A DNA stretch of 64,000 nt. Source: Candidatus Binatia bacterium (lineage in GTDB: Bacteria; Desulfobacterota; Binatia; HRBIN30). This document shows, piece by piece, positions 52,109 to 60,326 of this stretch (its first letter is position 1; each line of letters opens with the position of its first letter). The position numbers and the translations under genes were made by a program. Below the pieces are notes generated by a model that saw nothing but the letters and a program-made list of their open reading frames with translations, did not search any database and was not told the origin of the DNA. Where the stretch lies: contig BPIR01000001.1 of the NCBI GenBank assembly GCA_026004215.1, forward strand, positions 1,144,566-1,208,565. The letters are read 5' to 3'.

Positions 52109-53578
52109 TCACGGGCGCGCAAAGCCGCGAGCGGGTACCGGCTGGCTGGCGGCGTGCGGTTCGAGCAACTGGTTCAACGCGGGCACGACACGCACCGGTA
52201 CGTTGGCCCGCGTGCACAGTTCGACGGCTTCGCGTGCAACGTCCTCGTTCACGTCCGACAAACACACAAACACAGAGTCCACCTTGTTTGCCGAGAGCGC
52301 GAGCGGGAGCTCGGCAATGCCCCCCAAAACCTTAACTCCATGGATCCGGGCTCCCCACCGTTCCGGCACCTCATCGATAAAACCCACCGGCGCATAGGCC
52401 GCAAACGGTTCCTCTAGCATGGCTCGGCACATTTGTTCGCCACCCAACCCCGTTCCCACAATCAAGGCGCGCATACGGCGCGAACGCTTGCGCAGCGAAG
52501 TTCGGAGGTAACTCCGAAGGACCAGACGCAGCCCGCCCCAGCTCAATAACACCAGGGCCCAGTCGATCACAAACACGGAGCGAGGATGAGATTGCATCCC
52601 CAAGAAGTACGTCAGCCCAGCAATCATCAGCGAGCTCGCCGAGACTGCCTTCACGAGCGAGATAAAGTCCCAAACACCGAAGTACCGCAACATGCTCTGG
52701 TAGATACCGAAATACACGGCCGCTGCCGGGCGCAGCACCGCGATCAGCAACAACGTTTGCGGAACGTACTCCGCCGCGGGGAGTTGCCAATCGAAACGCA
52801 CGAGGAGAGCCAGTACGTACGCTCCCAGCGCACAGAGTAAATCTGCCGCCAGCAACGCAATGCGTTTGCGGCGCTCCCAAAGGTAACGGGCGCGGAGAGC
52901 ACCGCGAATGGTGGCCCATGCACCGCCCAGCAAAAATTTGAGTTCCGACCAAAACGTCGCATTGCGAATGTATTCCAAGTCGCGCCTCACCTTTGCCGGC
53001 AGGATGTGCTCGATGTAATAAGCTTCGGTGTCCTTCAGCCCATCGGGGTACTCGTCCACCTCGTCACGTCCGTGAATTTGACTCGGGCCGAAGATCCCCG
53101 GTGGGACGCTGAGCACTTGCACTTGGTCTCCGCGGTAAAACTGCACAAAATACGGGTCTTCGGGTCGAGGACCCACAAAACTCATTTCCCCTTTAAGCAC
53201 GTTGATGAGTTGAGGCAGCTCGTCGATTTTGGACCACCGTAAGAACTTCCCCAAGCGGGTGATCCGCGGGTCGCGCTTCACGGTTAACCGCGAACCCATT
53301 TGATAGGCCCCATGCACCATCGTGCGAAACTTGAAGATACGAAACGGTTTCCCGCCTAGGCCTACTCGGCGTTGGCGGAAAAACACCGGCCCCGGCGAAT
53401 CGAGCTTGATCAGAACCGCGATCACAGCAAACAGGGGTAGCAAAACCAGCAGCCCGATCGCGGCTAACGTCACGTCGAGGATACGTTTGGCGCGCCGCCC
53501 CCAAGGCCCCATCTTTCCGAACTGCCACGGAGGTACACTGGGCAAACGAAGCGACCCGATTTCAACGGCGTTGTGCAC
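52109..53578 (-). CDS. initiating phosphoglycosyltransferase (PglC/WcaJ-type) fused N-terminally to a CapD/WbpM-like membrane and Rossmann region
   Basis: A 489-residue fusion that transfers a sugar-1-phosphate to a polyprenyl phosphate, starting chain assembly. The catalytic domain is at the N terminus: one hydrophobic helix (ILDVTLAAIGLLVLLPLF), PGPVFFRQRRVG, KFRTM, the DE dyad in KIDELPQL (Asp119/Glu120) and the FVGPRP segment. Then come about four hydrophobic helices (240-355) and a Rossmann fold (ALIVGTGLGGEQMCRAML, 371-388, to ~465), as at the front of WbpM/CapD/FlaA1 dehydratases, but no dehydratase domain follows. In WcaJ-type enzymes the order is reversed. GTG 53578 has GAGGAGGG upstream. 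It overlaps the aminotransferase gene by 17 bases. Confidence 0.9.
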   Translation of the reverse strand: MHNAVEIGSLRLPSVPPWQFGKMGPWGRRAKRILDVTLAAIGLLVLLPLFAVIAVLIKLDSPGPVFFRQRRVGLGGKPFRIFKFRTMVHGAYQMGSRLTVKRDPRITRLGKFLRWSKIDELPQLINVLKGEMSFVGPRPEDPYFVQFYRGDQVQVLSVPPGIFGPSQIHGRDEVDEYPDGLKDTEAYYIEHILPAKVRRDLEYIRNATFWSELKFLLGGAWATIRGALRARYLWERRKRIALLAADLLCALGAYVLALLVRFDWQLPAAEYVPQTLLLIAVLRPAAAVYFGIYQSMLRYFGVWDFISLVKAVSASSLMIAGLTYFLGMQSHPRSVFVIDWALVLLSWGGLRLVLRSYLRTSLRKRSRRMRALIVGTGLGGEQMCRAMLEEPFAAYAPVGFIDEVPERWGARIHGVKVLGGIAELPLALSANKVDSVFVCLSDVNEDVAREAVELCTRANVPVRVVPALNQLLEPHAASQPVPARGFARP

Positions 53579-54770
53579 GTACGACCCTCCTCAAGTGATC
53601 GCAAACGTAAGCCACGTCTTCGTCGGTCATCCGAGTGAAAAGGGGCAAGGAAATCATTCGCTCTCCCGCATCTGAAGCCACCGGAAACTCGCGCCGATCC
53701 AGTGCCAGAGCCGAGCGATAGTAGGAGTGCTCGTGCAGCGGAATGAAGTGGACCTGCGTGGCGATTCCCACCCGACGCAACTCTTCCATCACCCAATCTC
53801 GGTGGACGCGAAGCATGTCCGTTCGGATTTTGACGACAAAAAGGTGCCAGGCGTGCTCGACCTCGGATCGCGCCACCGGAAGTTCCAGCTCTTCGACGTC
53901 AGCAAGGTAATTCAAGTACAGCTCCACCAATTGCTGCCGCCGGGCATGCAACTGTGGCAGTCTGCGTAACTGTACCAAGCCCAATGCTGCGTTCAGGTCG
54001 GTCATGTTGTACTTGAATCCGGGGTACGATACGTCGTAGCGCCACTGGCCCTCAGCACTGTACCGGCGCCAGGCATCTCGGTTCATTCCGTGCAGCCTGC
54101 GCGTCCGAAGAATTTCGACCCAGTCCTCCCGCGAGGTGGTCAGCATGCCCCCTTCTCCAGTGCAAAGGTTTTTTGTGGCATAAAAGCTAAACGCCGTAAG
54201 GTCACCGATCGTGCCGACGCGCCGGCCTTTATAGGCTGCGGGCAAGGCATGTGCCGCGTCCTCGACGACCACTAGATTGTATGCCCTAGCGATCGCCAAT
54301 AACTCGTCCATTTCTGCGGGGTGACCCGCAAAGTGTACGGGAACAATGGCCCGGGTTCGGTGGGTAATCTTCTTTGCCACCTGCGTTGGATCGAGGTTCA
54401 AGGTATCTGGAGTGACATCCACCAGTACGGGCGTGGCCCCAGCGTGGACAATCGTCGCCCCGGTGGCCGTAAACGTGAGGGTACTCGTGATCACTTCATC
54501 TCCCTGCTGAATCCCGGCACAGTTCAAGGCGAGGTGAAGTGCGGCTGTGCAGGAACTCACGGCGACCGCATGGGGCGCACCGATGAAGTTCGCAAACGAT
54601 CGCTCAAACTCTTGAGTCCGCGGGCCGATGGTGATCCAACCAGACCGGAGCGTTTCGGTTACGGCAGCGATTTCCTCTTCGCCGATGTCTGGCTGATAAA
54701 ATGGGACCTGCCTTTCCCTCAGCTCCGAGCCAGTATGTCGCTGTTTGTCTTCTGGGGCTGCTGATAACAT
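53562..54770 (-). CDS. DegT/DnrJ/EryC1/StrS-family aminotransferase
   Basis: A 402-residue PLP enzyme that converts a keto-sugar nucleotide to an amino-sugar. The PLP lysine is Lys200 in SFYATKNLCTGEGG; the cofactor aspartate is in VVVEDAAHALPA (Asp171). ATG 54770 is chosen; GGAGG is about 13 bases upstream, whereas the alternative start at 54794 is TTG. It probably uses a keto sugar from the Gfo/Idh oxidoreductase or an SDR in the locus. Overlap with the sugar transferase gene is 17 bases. Confidence 0.92.
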   Translation of the reverse strand: MLSAAPEDKQRHTGSELRERQVPFYQPDIGEEEIAAVTETLRSGWITIGPRTQEFERSFANFIGAPHAVAVSSCTAALHLALNCAGIQQGDEVITSTLTFTATGATIVHAGATPVLVDVTPDTLNLDPTQVAKKITHRTRAIVPVHFAGHPAEMDELLAIARAYNLVVVEDAAHALPAAYKGRRVGTIGDLTAFSFYATKNLCTGEGGMLTTSREDWVEILRTRRLHGMNRDAWRRYSAEGQWRYDVSYPGFKYNMTDLNAALGLVQLRRLPQLHARRQQLVELYLNYLADVEELELPVARSEVEHAWHLFVVKIRTDMLRVHRDWVMEELRRVGIATQVHFIPLHEHSYYRSALALDRREFPVASDAGERMISLPLFTRMTDEDVAYVCDHLRRVVRAQRR

Positions 54771-54902
54771 GACGAACTGACCCCTCCTCCCCAAATGATC
54801 TCATCCGCGCTTGCGGTCCGTGCATACGCAAAGGTTGCTCGGTATTGCTTTCCACCGCTTTTCGAGCACGAGCATCAAATCTTCTCCGCGCCTCCGCATT
54901 CG

Positions 54903-55799
54903 CTACAAGCCGCTTTCTTCGGCAAATTGCAAGAGCCCAGCGGCTTTGCGCCAAAAAACGCTCGCGTGCCCTCGACGCACCAACCAGCGGCGCACGAGTG
55001 TCCGCCATTCCGGACGGGACAAGATGGAGCGCAGGACGGGATGGAATACAACAACCTGGCGCAAGGGACGAGCGCGAAAGCCCATGCTGAACTTAAACTC
55101 ATCCAGCGGTTTGACGTCCTCGAGGGACTCTAGGCCAAACGTAATCTGGGGAGCCTGACGGCGTACCAGCATCTCCTCCGCAACACGGAAAAGCAACGCA
55201 TTATTGGGATAGGCGCCTCTTTCGTCTGTCGTGGAGCGACTCAGAAGGAACTCCACCGCGTCTTCGAAACTCACGGTCACCAGAAACGCGGCCAACTTGT
55301 CCCCGACCCAGGCTCCCCAACCCTCCACTCCCGGCACTTGCTGAGCCGCTCGCCAGAACCTCCTCCAATGCTGCTCGGTCCAAGCGTCGCCCCGATTTTG
55401 CCGCCTGAGTGTTTCCAAGTTCAGCTCCCAGCCCTCTCGCTCCAAGGTGCCCAAATCTGCTGGTCCCACATGGCAGCGCCGCAGCCCACGACGGATCTTA
55501 CTGCGCACATTTGCGCTCAGGCCCTCTAGCCCATAGTCTCGCGTATCCAAGACAATTTGGTAGCTAAGCTTTCCAACTTCGGAATGAAGCGGGGCAGCGT
55601 AGCGAACACCTACACAACGCCATCCCCGGAATAACTCTCGGACCTCCCCGGGGCTGATGTAGTACTCGCGGTGATGGGGGGCAGCGAGGTAAAACCAACG
55701 GTTTGCCTCGAACCAAAATGTGGTCTTCGTGCGCCGGACCCGGTATCCCTGGAGTGCCAGAAACTTCGCATAGCTCTCCGCAGTCAGGTATGGATGCAT
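54903..55799 (-). CDS. FemAB-like GNAT-fold acyltransferase
   Basis: A 298-residue protein with the two-GNAT-like layout of FemX/BioF2-type acyltransferases: NVRSKIRRGLRRCHV, the WGAWVGDKLAAFLVTVSF strand and YPNNALLFRVAEEML region resemble the C-terminal acyl-CoA/aminoacyl domain. Such genes are known in exopolysaccharide loci of XrtA systems. It could amidate or acylate an amino sugar made by the DegT gene. Its start codon is one base after the stop codon of the upstream gene (TGACATG). There is no signal peptide; cytoplasmic. Confidence 0.75.
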   Translation of the reverse strand: MHPYLTAESYAKFLALQGYRVRRTKTTFWFEANRWFYLAAPHHREYYISPGEVRELFRGWRCVGVRYAAPLHSEVGKLSYQIVLDTRDYGLEGLSANVRSKIRRGLRRCHVGPADLGTLEREGWELNLETLRRQNRGDAWTEQHWRRFWRAAQQVPGVEGWGAWVGDKLAAFLVTVSFEDAVEFLLSRSTTDERGAYPNNALLFRVAEEMLVRRQAPQITFGLESLEDVKPLDEFKFSMGFRARPLRQVVVFHPVLRSILSRPEWRTLVRRWLVRRGHASVFWRKAAGLLQFAEESGL

Positions 55800-55800
55800 G

Positions 55801-57240
55801 TCACGCCCACCGCAGCCGCTGCATATCTGCTTCCACGATGCGGCGCAGCACCACGCTGATTCCGACTAACCAGAAAAGCAACACGAACTGCCAGAGATCA
55901 GCAAAAAGCGAGAAGAATGCTAGGGAGATCAAGTTGATCTTGGCTGCCTTCGTGATCCACAGCAGGTCCCTCACAGGAGAAGGCGGTCCTTGAGTCATCC
56001 ACTGTTCGGCAAAACGGTAGTTCTGCCAAGTGCGCCACAGGAGAGCCAGGAACCCAGCCAAGCAAAACACCCCACCTTCCACCAACGCCAGCAGATACGA
56101 GCTGTGGGGGGCGGCCGTCGAGCGAGCCGGATCCTTTAAAAATCGGGCCACTTCCCAATTTCCCATTCCGACTCCGAGGAATGGACTTTCCAAAAAAAGC
56201 TCCCAAGCGATTTCCCATGCCCTCCCTCTACGCTCCAAAGAGCCTGCACCTTCGCCGACCTGTGCTTGTTGTGTGCCGGGTAAGTTCGTGATGCGTTCGA
56301 GGCTTCGCTCGGGAACGAACTGCGCCACCAACACAGCAACGAGCACGATTCCCATGAGCCAGTTGATCAAAGCCCTGATGCCCACTCGCTCGTCCCACAA
56401 GATGGCGGCAAAACAAACCGCAAGTCCCAGTAGCCCGCTCCGCGATGCGGTCATGAACACGGCCAGCCCCATCACGGCAATCGCCGGAACCAAGGCGGTA
56501 CGCAAGCCCGGCACGGCCAAGGAGCGCCGCAAATACCAAAGTCCGGCTACGGAGAAGACCGACAGCATGGCGAGGCGATTCGGGTTGTACGCCGCCGCCA
56601 CTAAGCGCGCTTCGGTGGTTGCCCGATACCCATACAAACCACCCCCCTGTATGACCCCTTGGACACCGCTCAACGCGCTCGCCACCATGAACGCGAGGCC
56701 CAGCAGGTAAATCATTCGTACATGCTCGGGCGTTCGGATAAATGCGATAAAGAAAATGGTAAACGCGACCCGATTTACGAAAATGCGCATGTTCGCAGCG
56801 CTGAGTTCTTGCTCCCCGAGGAGCTCGAGCGTGTGAGGGTCCGGCCCGTTGAGCTGTGCTGACAGATAGTACATCAGCACAATAAAGCCCAACAGCAGGA
56901 CCTCAGGGGCGTTCAGGAATGACCAGTCCCGCTCGCGGTACACTTTGTACGCGAGTAATATTAGAAAGATGAGCCCCAACACGTTGTTGATGGTCAGGAA
57001 CCCCGTGCCCTGGAGGGCTCGGGGATACGTCATCAAAAACGTGGACAAGAAAAGGGCGATCCCGTAATGTGGGCGCGCCACAATGGCGGCAAGCAACAAG
57101 AGCCCCAGCACCAGGACGACCGTTGCTCCACCCAACAAAAGAGCCCCGGCACCTCCGAGCAAGGCCACCGCGAAAACTACCAACAGCGGGCCGAAAGAGC
57201 GTTCGCCGACTCGGGGTGAAAGTGTTCCCAGTCCCTGCAT
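55801..57240 (-). CDS. O-antigen ligase/polymerase-like membrane protein (Wzy/WaaL superfamily)
   Basis: A 479-residue polytopic protein with about eleven to twelve hydrophobic segments and a large extracytoplasmic loop in the middle. The later part has the Wzy_C-type pattern, including a GVGMGNWEVARFL segment. It polymerises repeat units or joins the chain to a lipid carrier on the periplasmic side; sequence alone does not separate the two roles. It lies 26 bases after the CpsD-like gene and one base before the FemAB gene. Confidence 0.85.
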   Translation of the reverse strand: MQGLGTLSPRVGERSFGPLLVVFAVALLGGAGALLLGGATVVLVLGLLLLAAIVARPHYGIALFLSTFLMTYPRALQGTGFLTINNVLGLIFLILLAYKVYRERDWSFLNAPEVLLLGFIVLMYYLSAQLNGPDPHTLELLGEQELSAANMRIFVNRVAFTIFFIAFIRTPEHVRMIYLLGLAFMVASALSGVQGVIQGGGLYGYRATTEARLVAAAYNPNRLAMLSVFSVAGLWYLRRSLAVPGLRTALVPAIAVMGLAVFMTASRSGLLGLAVCFAAILWDERVGIRALINWLMGIVLVAVLVAQFVPERSLERITNLPGTQQAQVGEGAGSLERRGRAWEIAWELFLESPFLGVGMGNWEVARFLKDPARSTAAPHSSYLLALVEGGVFCLAGFLALLWRTWQNYRFAEQWMTQGPPSPVRDLLWITKAAKINLISLAFFSLFADLWQFVLLFWLVGISVVLRRIVEADMQRLRWA

Positions 57241-57266
57241 GGGCTACCTAGCGGAAGCGATCCGCT

Positions 57267-57989
57267 TCACAATAAGTTTTCCAAGAAAGCGGGGATGTAT
57301 GAGCGCTGGCGGTTCAGCACGACTCCCAAAATCCTGGCCCCAACCCGGTCCAGTTGTCGCTTGGCCGCCTCCGCATCGGTTACCGGGGTACGGTCCGCCT
57401 CGAAAACCAGAATGACCCCGTCCACCTTCGACCCGATCACAGCAGCATCCGCGTACACATTGACCGGTGGTCCATCGATTACCACAAAATCGAACTGCGG
57501 CTGAAGCCGGGCCAGCAATGTTTCGATGGCCTCCACGGCAACTGTGGTGGCGGGTTGCGTGCCTGCCGGGATCACGGACAAGTTCCATTCGTCGACGCGA
57601 GTGACGATGGCCTCCGGTGCGGCCCTACCTAACGCGTAGTCGGACAGCCCATAGCTTGTCGGCACCGGCAGCAAGTGCCGCAGAGAGGGGCTGCGAAGGT
57701 TCGCCTCCATGAGCAACACGCGACTGTCGCGCTCGCGCGCCAGTGCCAGGGCAAGCCCCAAAGCGACAGTGGTCGTACCTTCGCGATGTTGCGCGCTCAC
57801 CAGTAAAAGTGTGTGAAGGCCTGCCGGCACCGTCATCGACAGCACGCTCGCGCGCAATCGCTGATAGTCTTCTTGAATTGCCGCCGCAGGATCTGTGAGC
57901 GCTGGAGGAACAACCGGGCTCGGCGTCTGAACCCGCCCGCGCTCCCGTTCCTCCTCTGCTTTTTTCAGGGCCTCATAAATTTTGCTCAC
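57267..57989 (-). CDS. CpsD/CapB-like ATPase, exopolysaccharide tyrosine-kinase family, Walker A lysine absent
   Basis: A 240-residue ParA/MinD-fold protein. The start MSKIYEALKKAEEE is typical of exopolysaccharide kinases of this kind. Walker A should read SxxPGEGKTT but is SAQHREGTTT (residues 65-74), so Thr72 replaces lysine and two other loop residues differ; Walker A' is VLLMEANLRSP (Glu95 for Asp) and Walker B is FDFVVIDGPP. The C terminus has a single tyrosine (RSYIPAFL) rather than the usual cluster. It lies beside its Wzz partner and would control chain length or assembly. ATP binding may be weak or atypical. Confidence 0.82.
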   Translation of the reverse strand: MSKIYEALKKAEEERERGRVQTPSPVVPPALTDPAAAIQEDYQRLRASVLSMTVPAGLHTLLLVSAQHREGTTTVALGLALALARERDSRVLLMEANLRSPSLRHLLPVPTSYGLSDYALGRAAPEAIVTRVDEWNLSVIPAGTQPATTVAVEAIETLLARLQPQFDFVVIDGPPVNVYADAAVIGSKVDGVILVFEADRTPVTDAEAAKRQLDRVGARILGVVLNRQRSYIPAFLENLL

Positions 57990-58016
57990 AGACTCCTCGA
58001 ATCCGCCTCGACCGAT

Positions 58017-59570
58017 CTATGCAGTCCCGGAGTCACGCACCGTACCCAACAACGGCAACCCCAAAAACCTAACCACGTCACTTTCCGAACGTAACGGCCT
58101 ACTTACGTACTCCCGCGCAAACGCTCCCGCAATACCAACCACAAGCCCGGCAAGCAACGCAAGACTGGCAGAAACTCGGCGTGTATCGATCTGAGGCAAG
58201 GGAGGGGTCGGACGCTGCACCACGCTCACATTGACGAGCTTCTGCTCGTCCATGGCGCGGCTGATCCGCGCTTCTTGCTCACGCTTGACGTACAGCTCAT
58301 AAGCCTCGCGCCGAGTTTTCACTTCTTGCTCCAGGCGCTCGAACTCCACGCCCTTTTGGCGGAGCAAGATCAGCCTGCGCGTGGAGCGGCTCAATTCATC
58401 TTCCAGTGCGGCCTGCCGAGCCCGCATCTCACTGACCTGGCTTTCCAAATCCAGAAGGGTCCGCAAGCGGTCTTCCCGTAAAGGGTTTGTGCGGTACAAC
58501 TGATGAGACACAACCGTCGGGCGTTCACGTAGTTCCGCTTCCAAAGCGGCTCGCAACTCCTGAATTTCCTCGTCATTGTCTCGAACGTGTCTGTCCTTCT
58601 CGGTGTACTTCCGCAGCAATGCTACGCGATCGACTTGCCGGTCCACCAACTGAGAAGTGAGCTGGGTGATCACAGGGTTGACTTCCAGGGACTGTGAACG
58701 TTTCACCACCTCCGGCTGTTGGGCAATCTGTTCCCGCAACACACGAAGGCGCTCTTCCGTTCCCACAATACTGGCGTTGATTTCCCTGAGAACGCTGGCC
58801 GTCTCGGCAACCATTCGAACCGTCGCAGCAATCTCGTCCGCCGGCGAAACTACGCCCTCCTTGTTGGAGAACTCGATGAGCGCTTGCTCTGCCCGGCGGA
58901 GTTCCTGCTCGAGAACTTTGCGCTGCTCGTCGTAAAAGCGCGGAAGATCCTTGTTCCCGTGCACCTCAGCGTGGTAGGCGAGATATTCATCCACCAGGCG
59001 GTTGACTACCCGGGCAGCGTAGGCGGGATCGCTGTGACGGTAATCAATTTGAATCACATTGGAAGCCTTAATGGGAGTCACCGCCAAAGTTCTCTGCAGA
59101 TTTGCAAGTTGATCCGCGAGCCCACGTGTTGCCTTGGCTGCAGTGGCACCGCCATCGCCGTTGACGGACAGAGATTGAACGACCGAGCTCAAAAGGTCAC
59201 GGCTGGTCACAATGTGGACCTCGGTGTTCACTAGCGACTCGTTGAGCTGTACCGGCTCGAGTTTCGTCACGTCCGTCGGCTGAACGGTTGGGTCCGTCCG
59301 GGAAGCCGAAATCATGACTTTCGCCGTTGCCAAGTACTTCGGCCGTTGCAACACGGTGCTCAAAAGTCCGGGCAAGGCGACCACTAGGAAAAGCGCGGCG
59401 ATCAGGCGTTTGTGTTTGAACAGGACATGGAGGATGTCACGGACCTGATCACTCGCTGTGCCCTCCCAACCTCCGTTGCCGCTCCAACCAGCGTTGCCAC
59501 CGTAGTTTGCCGGCCCACCCAGGCCGGTGTTCCGAATATTGTTCGGGCGCCTCTGGGGCTCAAATGCCAT
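58017..59570 (-). CDS. chain-length determinant protein, Wzz/GumC-like
   Basis: A 517-residue inner-membrane protein. A glycine/asparagine-rich N-terminal tail precedes the first helix (LIAALFLVVALPGLL); Wzz domain residues follow (YLATAKVMIS); a long central coiled-coil region (about 200-400) includes the GNVR-like periplasmic repeats; the second helix (ALLAGLVVGIAGAFA) is near the C terminus. It determines polymer length and couples to the CpsD-like protein downstream. No kinase domain is attached. It lies 33 bases after the Wza gene. Confidence 0.9.
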   Translation of the reverse strand: MAFEPQRRPNNIRNTGLGGPANYGGNAGWSGNGGWEGTASDQVRDILHVLFKHKRLIAALFLVVALPGLLSTVLQRPKYLATAKVMISASRTDPTVQPTDVTKLEPVQLNESLVNTEVHIVTSRDLLSSVVQSLSVNGDGGATAAKATRGLADQLANLQRTLAVTPIKASNVIQIDYRHSDPAYAARVVNRLVDEYLAYHAEVHGNKDLPRFYDEQRKVLEQELRRAEQALIEFSNKEGVVSPADEIAATVRMVAETASVLREINASIVGTEERLRVLREQIAQQPEVVKRSQSLEVNPVITQLTSQLVDRQVDRVALLRKYTEKDRHVRDNDEEIQELRAALEAELRERPTVVSHQLYRTNPLREDRLRTLLDLESQVSEMRARQAALEDELSRSTRRLILLRQKGVEFERLEQEVKTRREAYELYVKREQEARISRAMDEQKLVNVSVVQRPTPPLPQIDTRRVSASLALLAGLVVGIAGAFAREYVSRPLRSESDVVRFLGLPLLGTVRDSGTA

Positions 59571-59603
59571 ACCAGCGTTCGCTTTCCAGTCTTACTTTCC
59601 AGC

Positions 59604-60326
59604 CTAAAAAGAAGTCCCCGCGCCGACCCGTGGCTCGACCGGCAGCAACCCACGGATGTACAAGCGCACGAAAGCATTCACGTCGCCGATGAAGGTCCTG
59701 GGAACATACAGCACATCGCCCGGGCGTAACTCCACATCCTCGGGTGCACCGCTCCGCAGCGCCTGCGCGAGATCCAATCGTGTTCCTTGGTATTCGTTAT
59801 CTCCGGGAGAAAGGCGCAACACACTGTCCACCCTCGCTGTGTCCAGAAACCCCCCGCGATCCGCAATGGCCTGCAAGGGCGTCATACCTTCTCGATACGG
59901 CACGATGCCCGGAACCCGGACCTCGCCCATCACGTAGACCTTGAGATCTGCGGTTTGTGCGATCAAAACGGAAACTTCTGGCTCCCGCAGGCGATCCTTG
60001 GTTCGCTCCACGATGGCTCGGGCGAGTTCATCCGTTGTCAGCCCTGCCGCTTGGATATCGCCACCCATTTGAAGTGTGATCCCGCCATCGGGCCGCACGG
60101 GCACTTTTACATCCAGTTCCGGATGGTAAAGAAACTTCACCCGCAACAAGTCTCCGGGTTTAATGCGATACGGCGCCGCCTGTCCCATCGGCACGGGCAA
60201 TGGCGCATCGAGGGGCGGAAGTGCGGCAGTCGCCGCGCCTTGCCGACTGCAACCCCACCCAGACAAGCCACTCAGTATAGTCGTCAACGCCAAACCCCAA
60301 AACACCCAAAACTTTTGCTTACGCAC
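59604..60326 (-). CDS. polysaccharide export outer-membrane protein, Wza-like
   Basis: About 240 residues from GTG 60326, with GGGAGG nine bases upstream; an ATG at 60350 is possible. An N-terminal basic/hydrophobic segment ends in GWGC, a plausible but imperfect lipobox, so an outer-membrane lipoprotein is inferred. The YRIKPGDLLRVKFLYHPELDVKVPVRPDGGITLQMGGDIQAAGLT region is the polysaccharide export (PES) domain, and VYVMGEVRVPGIVPYREGMTPLQAIADRGG is an SLBB-type repeat. It is shorter than Wza (~380), with no obvious outer helix ring. Its start overlaps the 3' end of the GT4 gene. Confidence 0.85.
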   Translation of the reverse strand: MRKQKFWVFWGLALTTILSGLSGWGCSRQGAATAALPPLDAPLPVPMGQAAPYRIKPGDLLRVKFLYHPELDVKVPVRPDGGITLQMGGDIQAAGLTTDELARAIVERTKDRLREPEVSVLIAQTADLKVYVMGEVRVPGIVPYREGMTPLQAIADRGGFLDTARVDSVLRLSPGDNEYQGTRLDLAQALRSGAPEDVELRPGDVLYVPRTFIGDVNAFVRLYIRGLLPVEPRVGAGTSF

